Part shown: positions 17,703-26,943 of the stretch, piece by piece
How positions within the stretch are numbered: position 1 is the first letter of the stretch
How the letters are laid out: each line of letters opens with the position of its first letter
Source of the DNA: an uncultured Aquimarina sp.
GTDB taxonomy: Bacteria; Bacteroidota; Bacteroidia; Flavobacteriales; Flavobacteriaceae
DNA length: 64,000 nt
Assembly (NCBI GenBank): GCA_947503135.1
Contig: CANNCQ010000010.1
Span: forward strand, 1-64,000
Direction: 5' to 3'
Made by a program: the position numbers and the translations under genes
Notes under the pieces: generated by a model
Databases searched by the model: none
Told to the model about the DNA's origin: nothing
What the model saw: the letters and a program-made list of their open reading frames with translations, nothing else

Positions 17703-18312
17703 TAATGTTTTTTACTTTTTGTTTCAATTGCTTCAAAAGCAATAGCTGCATTTCTAAATTTTCTATTAAAACTCTTATGGTTTGTGGTGAAGCTGTTTCC
17801 GATTTTAAATCTTTTAAAATAGACTGATACTCTTCTTTTAACCCTTTTAACTGCTCAATACCATCTCTTACAACTCCTCTATTGGAATCGTTAACCTTTA
17901 GCTCTGATAATCCAACATTAATTGTAGTTAAATAACCATCTTCGATTTGCTTGAATTCTGGTGAGACATCGGCCAACGAAGGAGAATTAACAGCTTGCTT
18001 ATTTAAATAAACTACTGATTTTTGATTGTGTTGCAGCCCTTGTGTTTGTTTCAAAAAATAAAACCCTAACCCAATACTAACAATTAAAGAAGCCGCTATA
18101 GAACCCCATTTTTTATATACTGTTTTTGTAGAAAAAGATAAAATATCAAATTTATTTAAAAAACTCTTTTTCTCACTTTCTATTGAAATTTCATCTTCTG
18201 GATAAGCATTATTAAGTTTATCTAAAAAACGTAATTCATGGCTATCCGAAAGCTCTACAGTATGCGAATTCTTTAAATTATTTTGCAACAATTCTCTAAG
18301 ATCCTGTCCCAT
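17659..18312 (-). CDS. Single-span membrane protein, probable anti-sigma factor
   Basis: 217 residues. One membrane helix lies near residues 68-85 (WGSIAASLIVSIGLGFYFLK), with an acidic cytoplasmic N-terminal part and a helical, Leu/Gln-rich C-terminal part (LIENLEMQLLLLKQLKQKVK) that should form a coiled coil. There is no recognisable zinc-binding or RskA motif. It overlaps the ECF sigma gene by 17 bp and the secreted-protein gene by 44 bp. The position next to a sigma factor and the one-span topology are the grounds for suggesting an anti-sigma role, and sequence alone does not prove it. Confidence 0.6.
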   Translation of the reverse strand: MGQDLRELLQNNLKNSHTVELSDSHELRFLDKLNNAYPEDEISIESEKKSFLNKFDILSFSTKTVYKKWGSIAASLIVSIGLGFYFLKQTQGLQHNQKSVVYLNKQAVNSPSLADVSPEFKQIEDGYLTTINVGLSELKVNDSNRGVVRDGIEQLKGLKEEYQSILKDLKSETASPQTIRVLIENLEMQLLLLKQLKQKVKNINEYSPSNAYQNLQT

Positions 18313-18847
18313 ATCGTAGATGCTTTAATTGTTCTTGCAAACGTTTTTTACCTCTATGTACTAACGTACGCGAAGAAACTGGTGTGATATTTAAAACCTC
18401 AGAAATTTCATTGTGATCATATCCTTCTAACAAAAATAGATGAACTGGATACTTGTATTTATCTGGCAAAGAATCAATTGCCTTTTTAACTTCATCAACC
18501 GTTGTGTTTTCTTCTACATCCCAATCGTTAAATTCATCAGGTGTACCCATAATTTGCTCATTCAAAGCAGTTGTTTCCAGTTTTCTTGCTTTGAGCATAT
18601 CAATACTTTTATTGATAACAATTCGCTTTAACCATGCACCAAAAGTAACATCACCTGTAAATTGATCTAGCTTAGAAAAAGCTTTGATAAAAGATTCCTG
18701 CATTGCTTCTTCTGCTAAAAACGAATCTTTAAAGAAACGAAGCGCAACAAAATACATTCCACGAGAATACTTGTTATACAGTGCCATTTGAGCCTTACGG
18801 TCATTTTGTCGGCATTTTTTTATTAAAATTTTATTATCCAAAATCAT
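18296..18847 (-). CDS. ECF RNA polymerase sigma factor
   Basis: 183 residues from the preferred ATG at 18847. An in-frame ATG at 18904 would add 19 residues unlike the family N-terminus; ILIKKCRQNDRKAQMALYNK is the normal start of region 2. Region 2 follows (SFLAEEAMQESFIKAFSKL, then FGAWLKRIVINKSID), and region 4 is ITPVSSRTLVHRGKKRLQEQ, with a helix-turn-helix for the -35 element. It has no extra C-terminal domain. It heads a three-gene operon with overlapping ends, and probably controls that operon under an envelope signal. It is divergent from thrS. Confidence 0.87.
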   Translation of the reverse strand: MILDNKILIKKCRQNDRKAQMALYNKYSRGMYFVALRFFKDSFLAEEAMQESFIKAFSKLDQFTGDVTFGAWLKRIVINKSIDMLKARKLETTALNEQIMGTPDEFNDWDVEENTTVDEVKKAIDSLPDKYKYPVHLFLLEGYDHNEISEVLNITPVSSRTLVHRGKKRLQEQLKHLRYGTGS

Positions 18848-18941
18848 AAGTCTTATATCCTTAAAACGCAACACAAGCGTGAATGTTGCAGTAATATACT
18901 GCAAAATTTATTAAAATAAAATTTATGTTATTGATACAAGC

Positions 18942-18972
18942 TTTGAAGCGTACGAAATAGTATTTATATTTG
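18942..18972 (+). promoter_or_regulatory. thrS operon promoter
   Basis: TTTG at 18942-18945 (-33) and TATATTTG at 18965-18972 (-7) match the Bacteroidota consensus TTTG / TAnnTTTG with 19 bp between them. The -7 box ends 21 bp before the thrS ATG. It is the best promoter match I found in the window. Confidence 0.7.
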
Positions 18973-18993
18973 CGTAAAAGTCAATTTTAGTAT

Positions 18994-20943
18994 ATGATAG
19001 ATATTACTTTGCCCGACGGCTCCGTAAGAAACTACGAAAGTGGTGTTACTGCAATGGATGTTGCAAAAAATATTAGCGAAGGTTTTGCCAGAAATGTAAT
19101 TTCTGCAAACTTTAACGGTACAACTATTGAAACCGCTACCCCATTAACCGAAAACGGGAATTTAACTTTATATACTTGGAATGATGACGAGGGTAAAATT
19201 GCCTTTCGTCACTCTTCTGCACACGTATTAGCACAAGCCTTAGAAGAATTATACCCAGGTGTTAAATTAAGTATTGGACCAGCTATCGAAAATGGTTTTT
19301 ACTATGATGTTGATTTGGGTGAGCAAACAATATCCGATAAAGATTTTAAAAAAATTGAAGATAAAATGCTACAAATTGCTCGTGGAAAACACGAGTTTAA
19401 TTTAACTTCTATCAGTAAAGAAGAAGCTTTATCTAAATACAGAGAGCAAGGTAACGAGTACAAAGTTGAGTTAATAGAAAACTTAGAAGACGGTACCATT
19501 ACCTTTGTACAACACGATACTTTTACTGATTTATGTCGCGGTGGTCACTTACCACATACGGGGTACATAAAAGCAGTAAAACTAATGAGTATTGCAGGAG
19601 CATATTGGCGAGGTGATGAAAACAACAAGCAATTAACGCGTGTTTACGGAACCTCTTTCCCTAAACAAAAAGACCTTAAAGCATATTTAGAGTTATTAGA
19701 AGAAGCTAAACGTAGAGATCACAGAAAACTAGGTAAAGAACTTGAATTGTTTACTTTTTCAAAACGGGTTGGCCAAGGATTACCCTTGTGGTTACCCAAA
19801 GGTGCTGCTTTACGCGAACGCTTAGAAAACTTTTTAAAAAAAGCACAGAAAAAGGCAGGTTACGAAATGGTGGTTACACCACATATTGGACAAAAAGAGT
19901 TATATGAAACCTCTGGACATTATGCTAAGTATGGTGAGGATAGTTTCCAGCCCATCACAACCCCTGCTGATGGCGAAGAGTTTTTGTTAAAACCTATGAA
20001 CTGCCCACACCATTGTGAAGTTTTTAATAGTGGCCCTTGGTCCTACAGGGATCTACCGAAACGATATGCTGAATTTGGAACCGTATACCGATATGAACAA
20101 AGTGGTGAATTACATGGATTAACACGTGTTCGCGGTTTTACCCAGGATGATGCGCATATTTTTTGTATGCCGAATCAACTAGATGAGGAATTCAAAAAAG
20201 TAATTGATTTAGTTCTATATGTATTTGGATCTTTAGGTTTTGAAAACTTTACAGCCCAGGTTTCAGTAAGGGATTTGGAAAAACCTGAAAAATACATTGG
20301 TAGCGTTGAAAATTGGGAAAAAGCTGAAAATGCTATTATTAATGCCGCTAAAGAAAAAGGACTAGATTATATAATCGAAAGTGGTGAAGCTGCTTTTTAT
20401 GGCCCAAAATTAGACTTTATGGTAAAAGATGCTTTAGGTAGAAGCTGGCAACTTGGTACGATACAAGTAGATTACAACTTACCTGAGCGCTTTGAATTAG
20501 AATACAAAGGTGCCGATAACGAAATGCACCGACCTGTAATGATACACCGTGCTCCTTTTGGAAGTATGGAACGATTTATTGCTATTTTATTAGAGCACAC
20601 AGGTGGAAACTTTCCTCTTTGGTTAATGCCAGAACAAGCAATTATACTATCTTTGAGTGAAAAATATGAAAAATATGCCGAAAAAGTTTTAAATGAACTA
20701 GAAAATAACGAAATTCGCGCAGTTGTGGATAACAGAAATGAGACCATTGGTAAAAAAATCCGAGAAGCAGAAATGAATAAATATCCATTTATGCTTATAA
20801 TCGGAGAAAATGAAGAAAAAGAAGGTACAATCTCTGTAAGGAAACACGGTAATAAAGAAGATATTGGAAGTTTAAGTATAGATGCTTTTATAAGTTTAGT
20901 AAATGAAGAAGTAAGCAAAACTTTAAAAGTATTTAACGGATAG
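18994..20943 (+). CDS. thrS: Threonyl-tRNA synthetase
   Basis: 649 residues, full length. Domains in order: TGS (1-60, [20 protein letters not shown]), the editing domain (about 65-240, with [15 protein letters not shown] and [10 protein letters not shown]), the class II catalytic core ([10 protein letters not shown] with the zinc-binding Cys, motif 2 [20 protein letters not shown], motif 3 [18 protein letters not shown]), and a C-terminal anticodon-binding domain. It charges tRNA-Thr and clears mischarged Ser-tRNA. It is the first gene of thrS-infC-rpmI-rplT and has a clear promoter. No T-box leader is seen. Confidence 0.97.
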   Translation: MIDITLPDGSVRNYESGVTAMDVAKNISEGFARNVISANFNGTTIETATPLTENGNLTLYTWNDDEGKIAFRHSSAHVLAQALEELYPGVKLSIGPAIENGFYYDVDLGEQTISDKDFKKIEDKMLQIARGKHEFNLTSISKEEALSKYREQGNEYKVELIENLEDGTITFVQHDTFTDLCRGGHLPHTGYIKAVKLMSIAGAYWRGDENNKQLTRVYGTSFPKQKDLKAYLELLEEAKRRDHRKLGKELELFTFSKRVGQGLPLWLPKGAALRERLENFLKKAQKKAGYEMVVTPHIGQKELYETSGHYAKYGEDSFQPITTPADGEEFLLKPMNCPHHCEVFNSGPWSYRDLPKRYAEFGTVYRYEQSGELHGLTRVRGFTQDDAHIFCMPNQLDEEFKKVIDLVLYVFGSLGFENFTAQVSVRDLEKPEKYIGSVENWEKAENAIINAAKEKGLDYIIESGEAAFYGPKLDFMVKDALGRSWQLGTIQVDYNLPERFELEYKGADNEMHRPVMIHRAPFGSMERFIAILLEHTGGNFPLWLMPEQAIILSLSEKYEKYAEKVLNELENNEIRAVVDNRNETIGKKIREAEMNKYPFMLIIGENEEKEGTISVRKHGNKEDIGSLSIDAFISLVNEEVSKTLKVFNG

Positions 20944-20980
20944 ACAAAAATTATATATTAATAACTAAAATTATTTAGCC

Positions 20981-21535
20981 ATAGCAATTAGAAGAAAAAG
21001 ATCGAGAAGACCTTTAAGAGAAATCAAAGAGGATCCACACAAAATCAACCGTAATATACGGGCTGAAGAAGTGCGTTTAGTTGGTGACAATGTAGAAATA
21101 GGTGTTTATAAAACCCGTGAAGCTCAACGCTTAGCCGATGAACAAGAGTTGGATTTAGTAGAGATTTCTCCGAAAGCTGTACCTCCTGTCTGTAAAATAA
21201 TTGATTATAAAAAATTCTTGTACGAGCAAAAAAAGCGCGACAAGGTTTTAAAATCAAAAGCTACGAAAGTTATTGTTAAGGAAATTAGATTTGGACCTAA
21301 CACCGACGAACATGATTACGAGTTTAAAAAGAAACACGCAATTAAGTTTTTAGAAGAAGGCGCCAAATTAAAAGCCTACGTATTTTTCAAAGGACGATCT
21401 ATTATTTATAAAGATCAAGGGCAAATTTTATTATTAAAATTAGCTCAAGAACTTGAGGAATTAGGGAAAGTTGAACAAATGCCCAAATTAGAAGGTAAAC
21501 GTATGATTATGTTTATTGCTCCTAAAAAGAAATAA
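20981..21535 (+). CDS. infC: Translation initiation factor IF-3 with AUA start codon
   Basis: 184 residues if started at ATA 20981 (decoded M-A-I-R-R-K-R-S). No ATG, GTG or TTG exists in frame between the stop at 20966-20968 and a GTG at 21071, yet the codons in between encode the conserved IF-3 start, including [13 protein letters not shown]. Starting at the GTG would cut off part of the N-domain. The alternative ATT at 20987 would drop the usual MA. The body is typical: [20 protein letters not shown], the linker, and a C-domain ending [17 protein letters not shown]-3 rejects non-AUG starts, so such a start lets it limit its own synthesis, as AUU does in E. coli. It lies 37 bp after thrS. 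Confidence 0.93.
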   Translation: MAIRRKRSRRPLREIKEDPHKINRNIRAEEVRLVGDNVEIGVYKTREAQRLADEQELDLVEISPKAVPPVCKIIDYKKFLYEQKKRDKVLKSKATKVIVKEIRFGPNTDEHDYEFKKKHAIKFLEEGAKLKAYVFFKGRSIIYKDQGQILLLKLAQELEELGKVEQMPKLEGKRMIMFIAPKKK

Positions 21536-21547
21536 ATAAATAAAAAT

Positions 21548-21629
21548 AAGCTAAACAAATTAATTTAGTTTTAGCTTTGTAAACCATATAATATACAATG
21601 TCATACTCTGCTTGTCTAGGTATGACATT
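21548..21629 (+). ncRNA. Candidate structured leader between infC and rpmI
   Basis: The 138-bp infC-rpmI gap holds two hairpins. One has arms aagctaaa (21548-21555) and tttagctt (21570-21577); the other has aatgtcatac (21597-21606) and gtatgacatt (21620-21629), a perfect 10-bp stem with a 13-nt loop. Neither is followed by a long U-run. In other bacteria L20 represses rpmI-rplT through a folded leader here, so a regulatory role is possible but inferred from position. I know of no named flavobacterial motif at this site. Confidence 0.35.
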
Positions 21630-21673
21630 TGTACTATAAAAAATAGCGGAATTTTTAAACAAAAAAGGATATT

Positions 21674-21871
21674 ATGCCTAAAATGAAGACAAAATCTAGT
21701 GCTAAAAAGCGTTTTAAGCTTACTGGTACCGGAAAAATTAAAAGAAAACATGCGTTTAAGAGTCACATCTTGACAAAAAAGTCTAAGAAACGTAAGTTAG
21801 CATTAACCCATGACGGTTTAGTGCACAAAAATGATGAAGCAAATATTTTAACTCAATTACGTTTAAAGTAA
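21674..21871 (+). CDS. rpmI: Ribosomal protein bL35
   Basis: 65 residues, the usual length. Begins [20 protein letters not shown] and continues with the Lys/Arg-rich [19 protein letters not shown] segment of bL35, a component of the large subunit that lies inside the 23S rRNA fold. It is third in the thrS-infC-rpmI-rplT order. The 133-bp gap to rplT has no T-rich hairpin, so the two are probably co-transcribed. Confidence 0.96.
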   Translation: MPKMKTKSSAKKRFKLTGTGKIKRKHAFKSHILTKKSKKRKLALTHDGLVHKNDEANILTQLRLK

Positions 21872-22004
21872 TCGAATTTTAATATTGCCTTTTCAGGTTA
21901 AAATTATTATAAACCCAGGAGTTAGGCTCAATTAAAAGAATTCTTTATTCTGATTTTTTTAAATTTTGAATTATTGAATCGCCTACTACTAAAAAATTTA
22001 AATT

Positions 22005-22349
22005 ATGCCAAGATCAGTAAATTCTGTTGCCAAAAGAGCACGTAGAAAAAAAGTATTAAAGCAAGCTAAAGGTTACTTTGGACGTCGTAAAAACGTTTGG
22101 ACAGTAGCAAAAAATGCGGTTGACAAAGCAATGTCTTACGCTTATAGAGACCGTAGAAATAAGAAAAGAACTTTCCGTGCTTTATGGATTACTCGTATAA
22201 ATGCAGGTGCAAGACAAGAAGGTTTGTCTTACTCTCAATTTATGGGGAAATTAAAAGCCAATAATATTGAACTTAATCGTAAAGTATTAGCAGATTTAGC
22301 AATGAACAACCCAGAGGCGTTCAAAGCTATTGTTGCACAAGTAAAATAA
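22005..22349 (+). CDS. rplT: Ribosomal protein bL20
   Basis: 114 residues, standard for bL20. Starts [20 protein letters not shown], with [12 protein letters not shown] and [20 protein letters not shown], all diagnostic. It binds 23S rRNA early in large-subunit assembly and in several bacteria represses its own mRNA. It is the last gene of the operon: a strong terminator follows 29 bp after the stop. Confidence 0.97.
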   Translation: MPRSVNSVAKRARRKKVLKQAKGYFGRRKNVWTVAKNAVDKAMSYAYRDRRNKKRTFRALWITRINAGARQEGLSYSQFMGKLKANNIELNRKVLADLAMNNPEAFKAIVAQVK

Positions 22350-22378
22350 TTTATTTCTAAATCTTAGAAATTCCGCTA

Positions 22379-22420
22379 AAAAAGTCCTGCTTATTAACTT
22401 AAGTAGGACTTTTTGTTTTA
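22379..22420 (+). terminator. Terminator of the thrS-infC-rpmI-rplT operon
   Basis: A 15-bp stem (22379-22393 with 22400-22414, one G-U pair) has a 6-nt loop, and the right arm ends in a T-run continued by GTTTT. The core arms are aaaaagtcct and aggacttttt. Confidence 0.88.
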
Positions 22421-22502
22421 CTGAAAAGAGTTTAAATCGTTTTCATAATCCCTGATAATAACTCTCTAGGATTACCTCTATAACTTAAAAAAGGGTATTA
22501 TG

Positions 22503-23153
22503 CTATTTCATTAAAAGCTCTTGAGCCTGTAATAATGTCGGGAAACTATATGTGCAACCTGCTTTTTTTAAAACTTCCGCAGAATGTTGTGTTTCTATCC
22601 CTACAGCAATCATTCCCGCTTCAATACCCGCCGTGGCACCTGCAACACTATCTTCAAAGACAATAACATTATCAAAATCTGCTTCTGCTATTCCCAATGA
22701 TTTTGCAAGCATAATATAAGGCTGTGAATTAGGCTTTGGAAATTCATAATCTTCTACTCCAAAAAACACTGAAAAATCTATTTCTAGTTGTTGAATACTG
22801 TTACTAATAAACTGTTTCGTAGCATTACTTGCTATTCCGTATGGTATTTTTTGTTTTTTTAAAACATTTGTTATTTCTCTTACTCCTGGCAAAAGTTTGG
22901 GAGGAGTTACACCTGAGTGTAACTTCTCCCCTTTTAAATCATATAATATCTTAGATTGATCTTTACGCCCTACTAAATCACATAAACATTCTGAAATAAT
23001 AATGGGTGATTTCCCTTCGAGATTATCTGGAAAAGTTCCTAAATCTTTTTGAAATAGTTCAAAAAAGGCATTTTTCCATGCTTTATAATGTACTTCAAAA
23101 CTGTTTACCACTACCCCGTCAAAATCGAATAGTACTGCTTTTGGTTTTATCAT
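22503..23153 (-). CDS. HAD phosphatase, beta-phosphoglucomutase-like
   Basis: 216 residues. HAD motif I is VLFDFDGVVVNS (Asp10, Asp12), the helical cap follows, then IPYGIASNATKQ (motif II Ser/Asn), and FEDSVAGATAGIEAGM (motif IV). This combination, with a C1-type cap, is that of beta-phosphoglucomutases and related sugar-phosphate phosphatases. It sits directly downstream of the FAD oxidase (TAATG overlap at the junction) and near trehalose genes, which supports a sugar-phosphate substrate. I cannot tell mutase from phosphatase. Confidence 0.82.
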   Translation of the reverse strand: MIKPKAVLFDFDGVVVNSFEVHYKAWKNAFFELFQKDLGTFPDNLEGKSPIIISECLCDLVGRKDQSKILYDLKGEKLHSGVTPPKLLPGVREITNVLKKQKIPYGIASNATKQFISNSIQQLEIDFSVFFGVEDYEFPKPNSQPYIMLAKSLGIAEADFDNVIVFEDSVAGATAGIEAGMIAVGIETQHSAEVLKKAGCTYSFPTLLQAQELLMK

Positions 23154-24460
23154 TACGCTTGTTCATTAAAAATTTTCCCTAAATAACCATTTAAGAGCTT
23201 ATTAGTTGGGTCAAGTTTTTTTCGTAATTCCTTAAATTCATTCCACCTAGGATACAATTTATTAAGTTCTTTATCTTTGGCTTTAAAACGCTTTGCCCAA
23301 TGTGGTCTTCCTCCGTATTTTAAGAAAATTTCTTCTATAGTATGGAAAGCTTCATAAGTATCTGCTGTTGGTGCATTTCTAGTAACACAACCTAAAGTTA
23401 CAGTATCTTGGTTGTAAGCGTAACTCAACCACGATTTATCAGCAGCAAGAAAACGTACATCCATAGGAATGTGAATAAACGAATCATTCTTCCAACTATT
23501 AATTACTTTTTTCAACTCCTCAAAAGCTTCTGGAAATTTATCTAAAGCTATCGTCCATTCGGCAAGTTCAATAGTAGAACCTCGAGATTTTGTTACTGTA
23601 GCTTGATACAAACTACCTTTATGTTCTTTTTTACTACTAAAAAAGGCTTTATATAAAATATTGTTGGCGATGTAAGTAATCCAAGGGAATTTATGACTGT
23701 ATTTATATAGTATTTTTGACGCTGCTCTTCGATGCTTCAAATAAGCTGGACCTAAATTTTCTTGAACTGGTGTCTCTGGATCTATCTTTTTCCCTCGGAT
23801 TACATAACCTGTATCCGTATGAGGCAACCATAAAATACGAAGGAATTCATATTTTTTTAAATCGCTTTTAATTCTTGGCAACCAAACATTATCTTTTTCT
23901 GGCCCTTCATGAAGGTGTAAAGTGTATTCTTCCACGCACCTAAATGTTACTGTAGATATAACTCCCAATACACCAAGTGATACTCTGTAAGCGTCTATTA
24001 ACTCATCACCTTCTTTTATTATAGTAATTGTACCATCGGTATTTACAACACGAAATTCTACAACATAATCTGCCATAATTTTCCCAGATGTTCCGTGAGT
24101 TCCGGTAGCTAATGCTCCACCTAAGGTTATAGTATTAATATCTGGTAAGCAAGGAATGCACCACCCCTTTGCTTCTACCGCTTCAATAAGATCTTGAAGT
24201 TTTATTCCTGCCTGTACAGTAATTTCACGTTTAGCGTCATTATAACCTAGAATTTTATTGTATTCTTTGATGTCTATTAACTTATCGACACCTGCACATA
24301 TATCGGCTGATGATTGTTTGTTTCCAAAAACGCGAACCTTTTCAGCCTCACCAACTACTTGTTGTAAATCTTCTTCCGTTTTAACGATGGAAAGTTCTTT
24401 AAATGGATATTTAATATTTTCATTCCAACTAATCCAAACAGATTCTTTTTCTTTGATCAT
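23153..24460 (-). CDS. FAD-linked oxidoreductase of the aldonolactone oxidase (GULO/ALO) family
   Basis: 435 residues. The VAO/PCMH-type FAD domain occupies residues 1 to about 190 (TLGGALATGTHGTSGKIMAD), and the C-terminus has PHWAKRF and LDPTNKLLNGYL, the HWAK-type ending of L-gulono- and D-arabinono-lactone oxidases. Where many of these have a flavin-linking His (G-x-G-H-S), this one reads GNKQS with Gln49, so FAD is probably bound without a covalent link, as in plant galactonolactone dehydrogenase. It shares its stop with the start of the HAD gene and lies 181 bp downstream of the trehalose synthase on the same strand. The true substrate is unknown. Confidence 0.8.
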   Translation of the reverse strand: MIKEKESVWISWNENIKYPFKELSIVKTEEDLQQVVGEAEKVRVFGNKQSSADICAGVDKLIDIKEYNKILGYNDAKREITVQAGIKLQDLIEAVEAKGWCIPCLPDINTITLGGALATGTHGTSGKIMADYVVEFRVVNTDGTITIIKEGDELIDAYRVSLGVLGVISTVTFRCVEEYTLHLHEGPEKDNVWLPRIKSDLKKYEFLRILWLPHTDTGYVIRGKKIDPETPVQENLGPAYLKHRRAASKILYKYSHKFPWITYIANNILYKAFFSSKKEHKGSLYQATVTKSRGSTIELAEWTIALDKFPEAFEELKKVINSWKNDSFIHIPMDVRFLAADKSWLSYAYNQDTVTLGCVTRNAPTADTYEAFHTIEEIFLKYGGRPHWAKRFKAKDKELNKLYPRWNEFKELRKKLDPTNKLLNGYLGKIFNEQA

Positions 24461-24641
24461 TCTTATAATTTATATAGCAAAAAACAACTGCCTTAATAAA
24501 AGTATTTCTATTAAAGCAGTCCAAATTTACACATGATTTATGATACCAAGTGTAGCTTTATTTATTGTTTAACATATTATTGATTTTAAAGATTTTGTAT
24601 CTCCCAATTATTTTTAAATAATCAAAAAAACAACTGCATTA

Positions 24642-26852
24642 TTAACTATTTGCAAAATCTTTCACCAATTCTCTTACCTGAGTAGTTCCATCAATATAAT
24701 ACTTAGCGATTGTTTTTTTAAGTCCTACTTTAACTGTATATGTATTTTCCGGAAGTTCTTTAAACATAAATTCATCTGTCCAGTCATCTCCAATAGAAAA
24801 TATAAAATCGTGTTTTTTTCCTAAAAGCATTTTACAAGCAGACCTACCTTTATTTACTCCACTTACTTTAATTTCGATAACCTTATCTCCTTCTAAAATT
24901 TCTAAATTGTTGTTCGCTATTAAATCTTGAAGTGTTGATTTTAATTGATTTGCTCTACGTTGCCCTAAATCGGGATCGGTATTTCTAAAATGCCAGGCAA
25001 CAGAAAAAGCTTTTTCCTCGATTAATGAACCAGGAGTACGATCCGTAAAACGTTCCAAAACTGGAATAATTACCTCAAACCAATCATTAGTTAAGGCTTC
25101 AAGCATTTCCCACTCTTTTTTACCATCTTTAAACCATGCACCATGTTCGGTAATTAACTTGTAATTTTTGTGCCCAAACCATTTGTTAAAGGTAAATTTA
25201 TCACGCCCTGTAATTAGTACTAATTCCGTTTTTGGATCGGCATGAATTTTATCTAATAAATCAAATAATTCAGGTCTTGGATATGCATTTTCTGGTAGTT
25301 TTTCAAAAGGAGCTAAAGTACCATCGTAATCAAAAAACAAAATTCTACTTTTAGAATTTTTGTAATCACCTATTAAACGTTCTTTCCTATCAGTATTTAA
25401 TTTTTTGATTTGTTGTTGCTCTTTATCTTTTGTGGTTTCTGCTAAAGTTTCCATAAAGTCTTTAGCCCAGCGTTCTACATTGTAACGTTTTAAACGTTTT
25501 TGCAATGCTGTGTTACGTTCCATTTGTTCTTCTTTAGGCATTTCAAGTGCTTGCTTAAGCGTATCGGCAACCTCTTCGTAATTATTAGGGTTAATTAATA
25601 ATGTTTCACTCATTTCCTGCGAAGCTCCTGTCATTTCACTTAAAATAAGCACACCTGTTTTATCTTCCCTACAAGCTATATATTCTTTTGCAACCAAATT
25701 CATTCCGTCTCGTAAAGGGGTTAATAAGGCTACTTCACAAGAGGTGTATAAATCAATTAAATTTTCAAAAGGAAGCGATCTATAGAAATACCAAATAGGT
25801 GTCCAACCTATATCTGAAAATTTCCCATTAATGCGCCCTACTAATTGATCTACTTCATTTTTTAGTAGCTGATATTGTGGCACATTAGAACGCGAAGGAA
25901 CCGCCAACATTACCAAGCGTACTTTCCCTTTAAATTCTGGGTATTTATCTAAAAAATATTCAAAAGCAAGTAGCCTGCTTGGAATACCTTTAGTATAATC
26001 TAATCGGTCAATACTTAATACTAACGAAGTTTCTCCGTTTTTGCTTAAATGTTTATCTATTTCTAACTGTACGTCGCTTTTCTCTTTTCCACGTAAAGCG
26101 TTATTTTCTTTTGCAGCAGTAGCAAACTTGTCATAATCTATTCCCATTGGAAAAGAATCTGCTTTAACTGTCCTATCCTCTAATAAAATGGTATTAAAAT
26201 CAATATTATGACCTAAAATTCGTTGTACCGAACTTAAAAAATGGCGTTCATATTCATAAGTATGAAATCCTAAAACATCTGCCCCTAACATACCTTCTAA
26301 AATTTCTTCCCTCCATGGTAATGTTCTAAAAACTTCGTACGATGGAAAAGGAATATGTAAAAAGAATCCTATGCTTACATCAGGTCGTAATTCCCTTATA
26401 TATTTAGCAAGTACCAATAATTGATAATCGTGAATCCAAATAGTGTCACCTTCTTCAATATTAGAAACTACAACTGCTGCAAATTTTCTATTTACAGTTT
26501 TATATATTTCCCAATCAGCTAACTCAAATTCGGCATATTCCATAAAATAATGAAACAAGGGCCAAATAGTTTTATTACTAAACCCGAAATAAAAACCATT
26601 TACCTCTTCTTGAGATAAGTTTACCGAAGCACATTGGTTTTTATTTAGCTCCTTTTCCACCTTTTCTTCTAATTCAGGAGTCAATTCTTCACTTACCAAC
26701 CCACTCCAACCTATCCAAAGTCCATTACTATCTCGGTGTACAGATTTCATTCCTGTTGCCAATCCACCAACACTAGGGGTTGCTATTACATCGTTTTTAT
26801 CAATTTCTAATTGAACGGGTAGTCTATTTGAGATTATAATAGTTTTGCTCAT
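24642..26852 (-). CDS. Trehalose-6-phosphate synthase/phosphatase fusion
   Basis: 736 residues, two enzymes in one chain. Residues 1 to about 475 are OtsA-type GT20: SNRLPVQ at the start, SVGGLATGMKSV, and IWIHDYQLLVLAKYIRELRP. Residues of about 500 to 736 are an OtsB-type HAD phosphatase: SRILFFDYDGTLAPF, LITGRD, and IGDDWTDEFMF. UDP-glucose (or ADP-glucose) and glucose-6-phosphate would be joined to trehalose-6-phosphate and then dephosphorylated in the cytoplasm, an osmoprotection route. It is divergent from the GH15 gene. The fused arrangement, familiar from eukaryotes, also occurs in Bacteroidota. Confidence 0.93.
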   Translation of the reverse strand: MSKTIIISNRLPVQLEIDKNDVIATPSVGGLATGMKSVHRDSNGLWIGWSGLVSEELTPELEEKVEKELNKNQCASVNLSQEEVNGFYFGFSNKTIWPLFHYFMEYAEFELADWEIYKTVNRKFAAVVVSNIEEGDTIWIHDYQLLVLAKYIRELRPDVSIGFFLHIPFPSYEVFRTLPWREEILEGMLGADVLGFHTYEYERHFLSSVQRILGHNIDFNTILLEDRTVKADSFPMGIDYDKFATAAKENNALRGKEKSDVQLEIDKHLSKNGETSLVLSIDRLDYTKGIPSRLLAFEYFLDKYPEFKGKVRLVMLAVPSRSNVPQYQLLKNEVDQLVGRINGKFSDIGWTPIWYFYRSLPFENLIDLYTSCEVALLTPLRDGMNLVAKEYIACREDKTGVLILSEMTGASQEMSETLLINPNNYEEVADTLKQALEMPKEEQMERNTALQKRLKRYNVERWAKDFMETLAETTKDKEQQQIKKLNTDRKERLIGDYKNSKSRILFFDYDGTLAPFEKLPENAYPRPELFDLLDKIHADPKTELVLITGRDKFTFNKWFGHKNYKLITEHGAWFKDGKKEWEMLEALTNDWFEVIIPVLERFTDRTPGSLIEEKAFSVAWHFRNTDPDLGQRRANQLKSTLQDLIANNNLEILEGDKVIEIKVSGVNKGRSACKMLLGKKHDFIFSIGDDWTDEFMFKELPENTYTVKVGLKKTIAKYYIDGTTQVRELVKDFANS

Positions 26853-26943
26853 CTAGTTTATTTTTAAGCTGAATTTATTTCTAATTTTTGGTAAATTACA
26901 TCAAATTAAGACGATTACGTTTACTCATATAATAAATATTTTA

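Noticed and set aside
18848-18904. Longer ECF sigma start at ATG 18904
   Set aside because: The extra 19 residues are hydrophobic/random and the normal region 2 start lies at 18847.
20472-20918. Minus-strand 148-residue frame in thrS
   Set aside because: Ser/Leu/Ile-rich composition typical of the complement of a coding strand, entirely inside thrS.
21071-21535. IF-3 starting at GTG 21071
   Set aside because: It would remove part of the conserved N-terminal domain encoded by open codons just upstream; the AUA start restores it.
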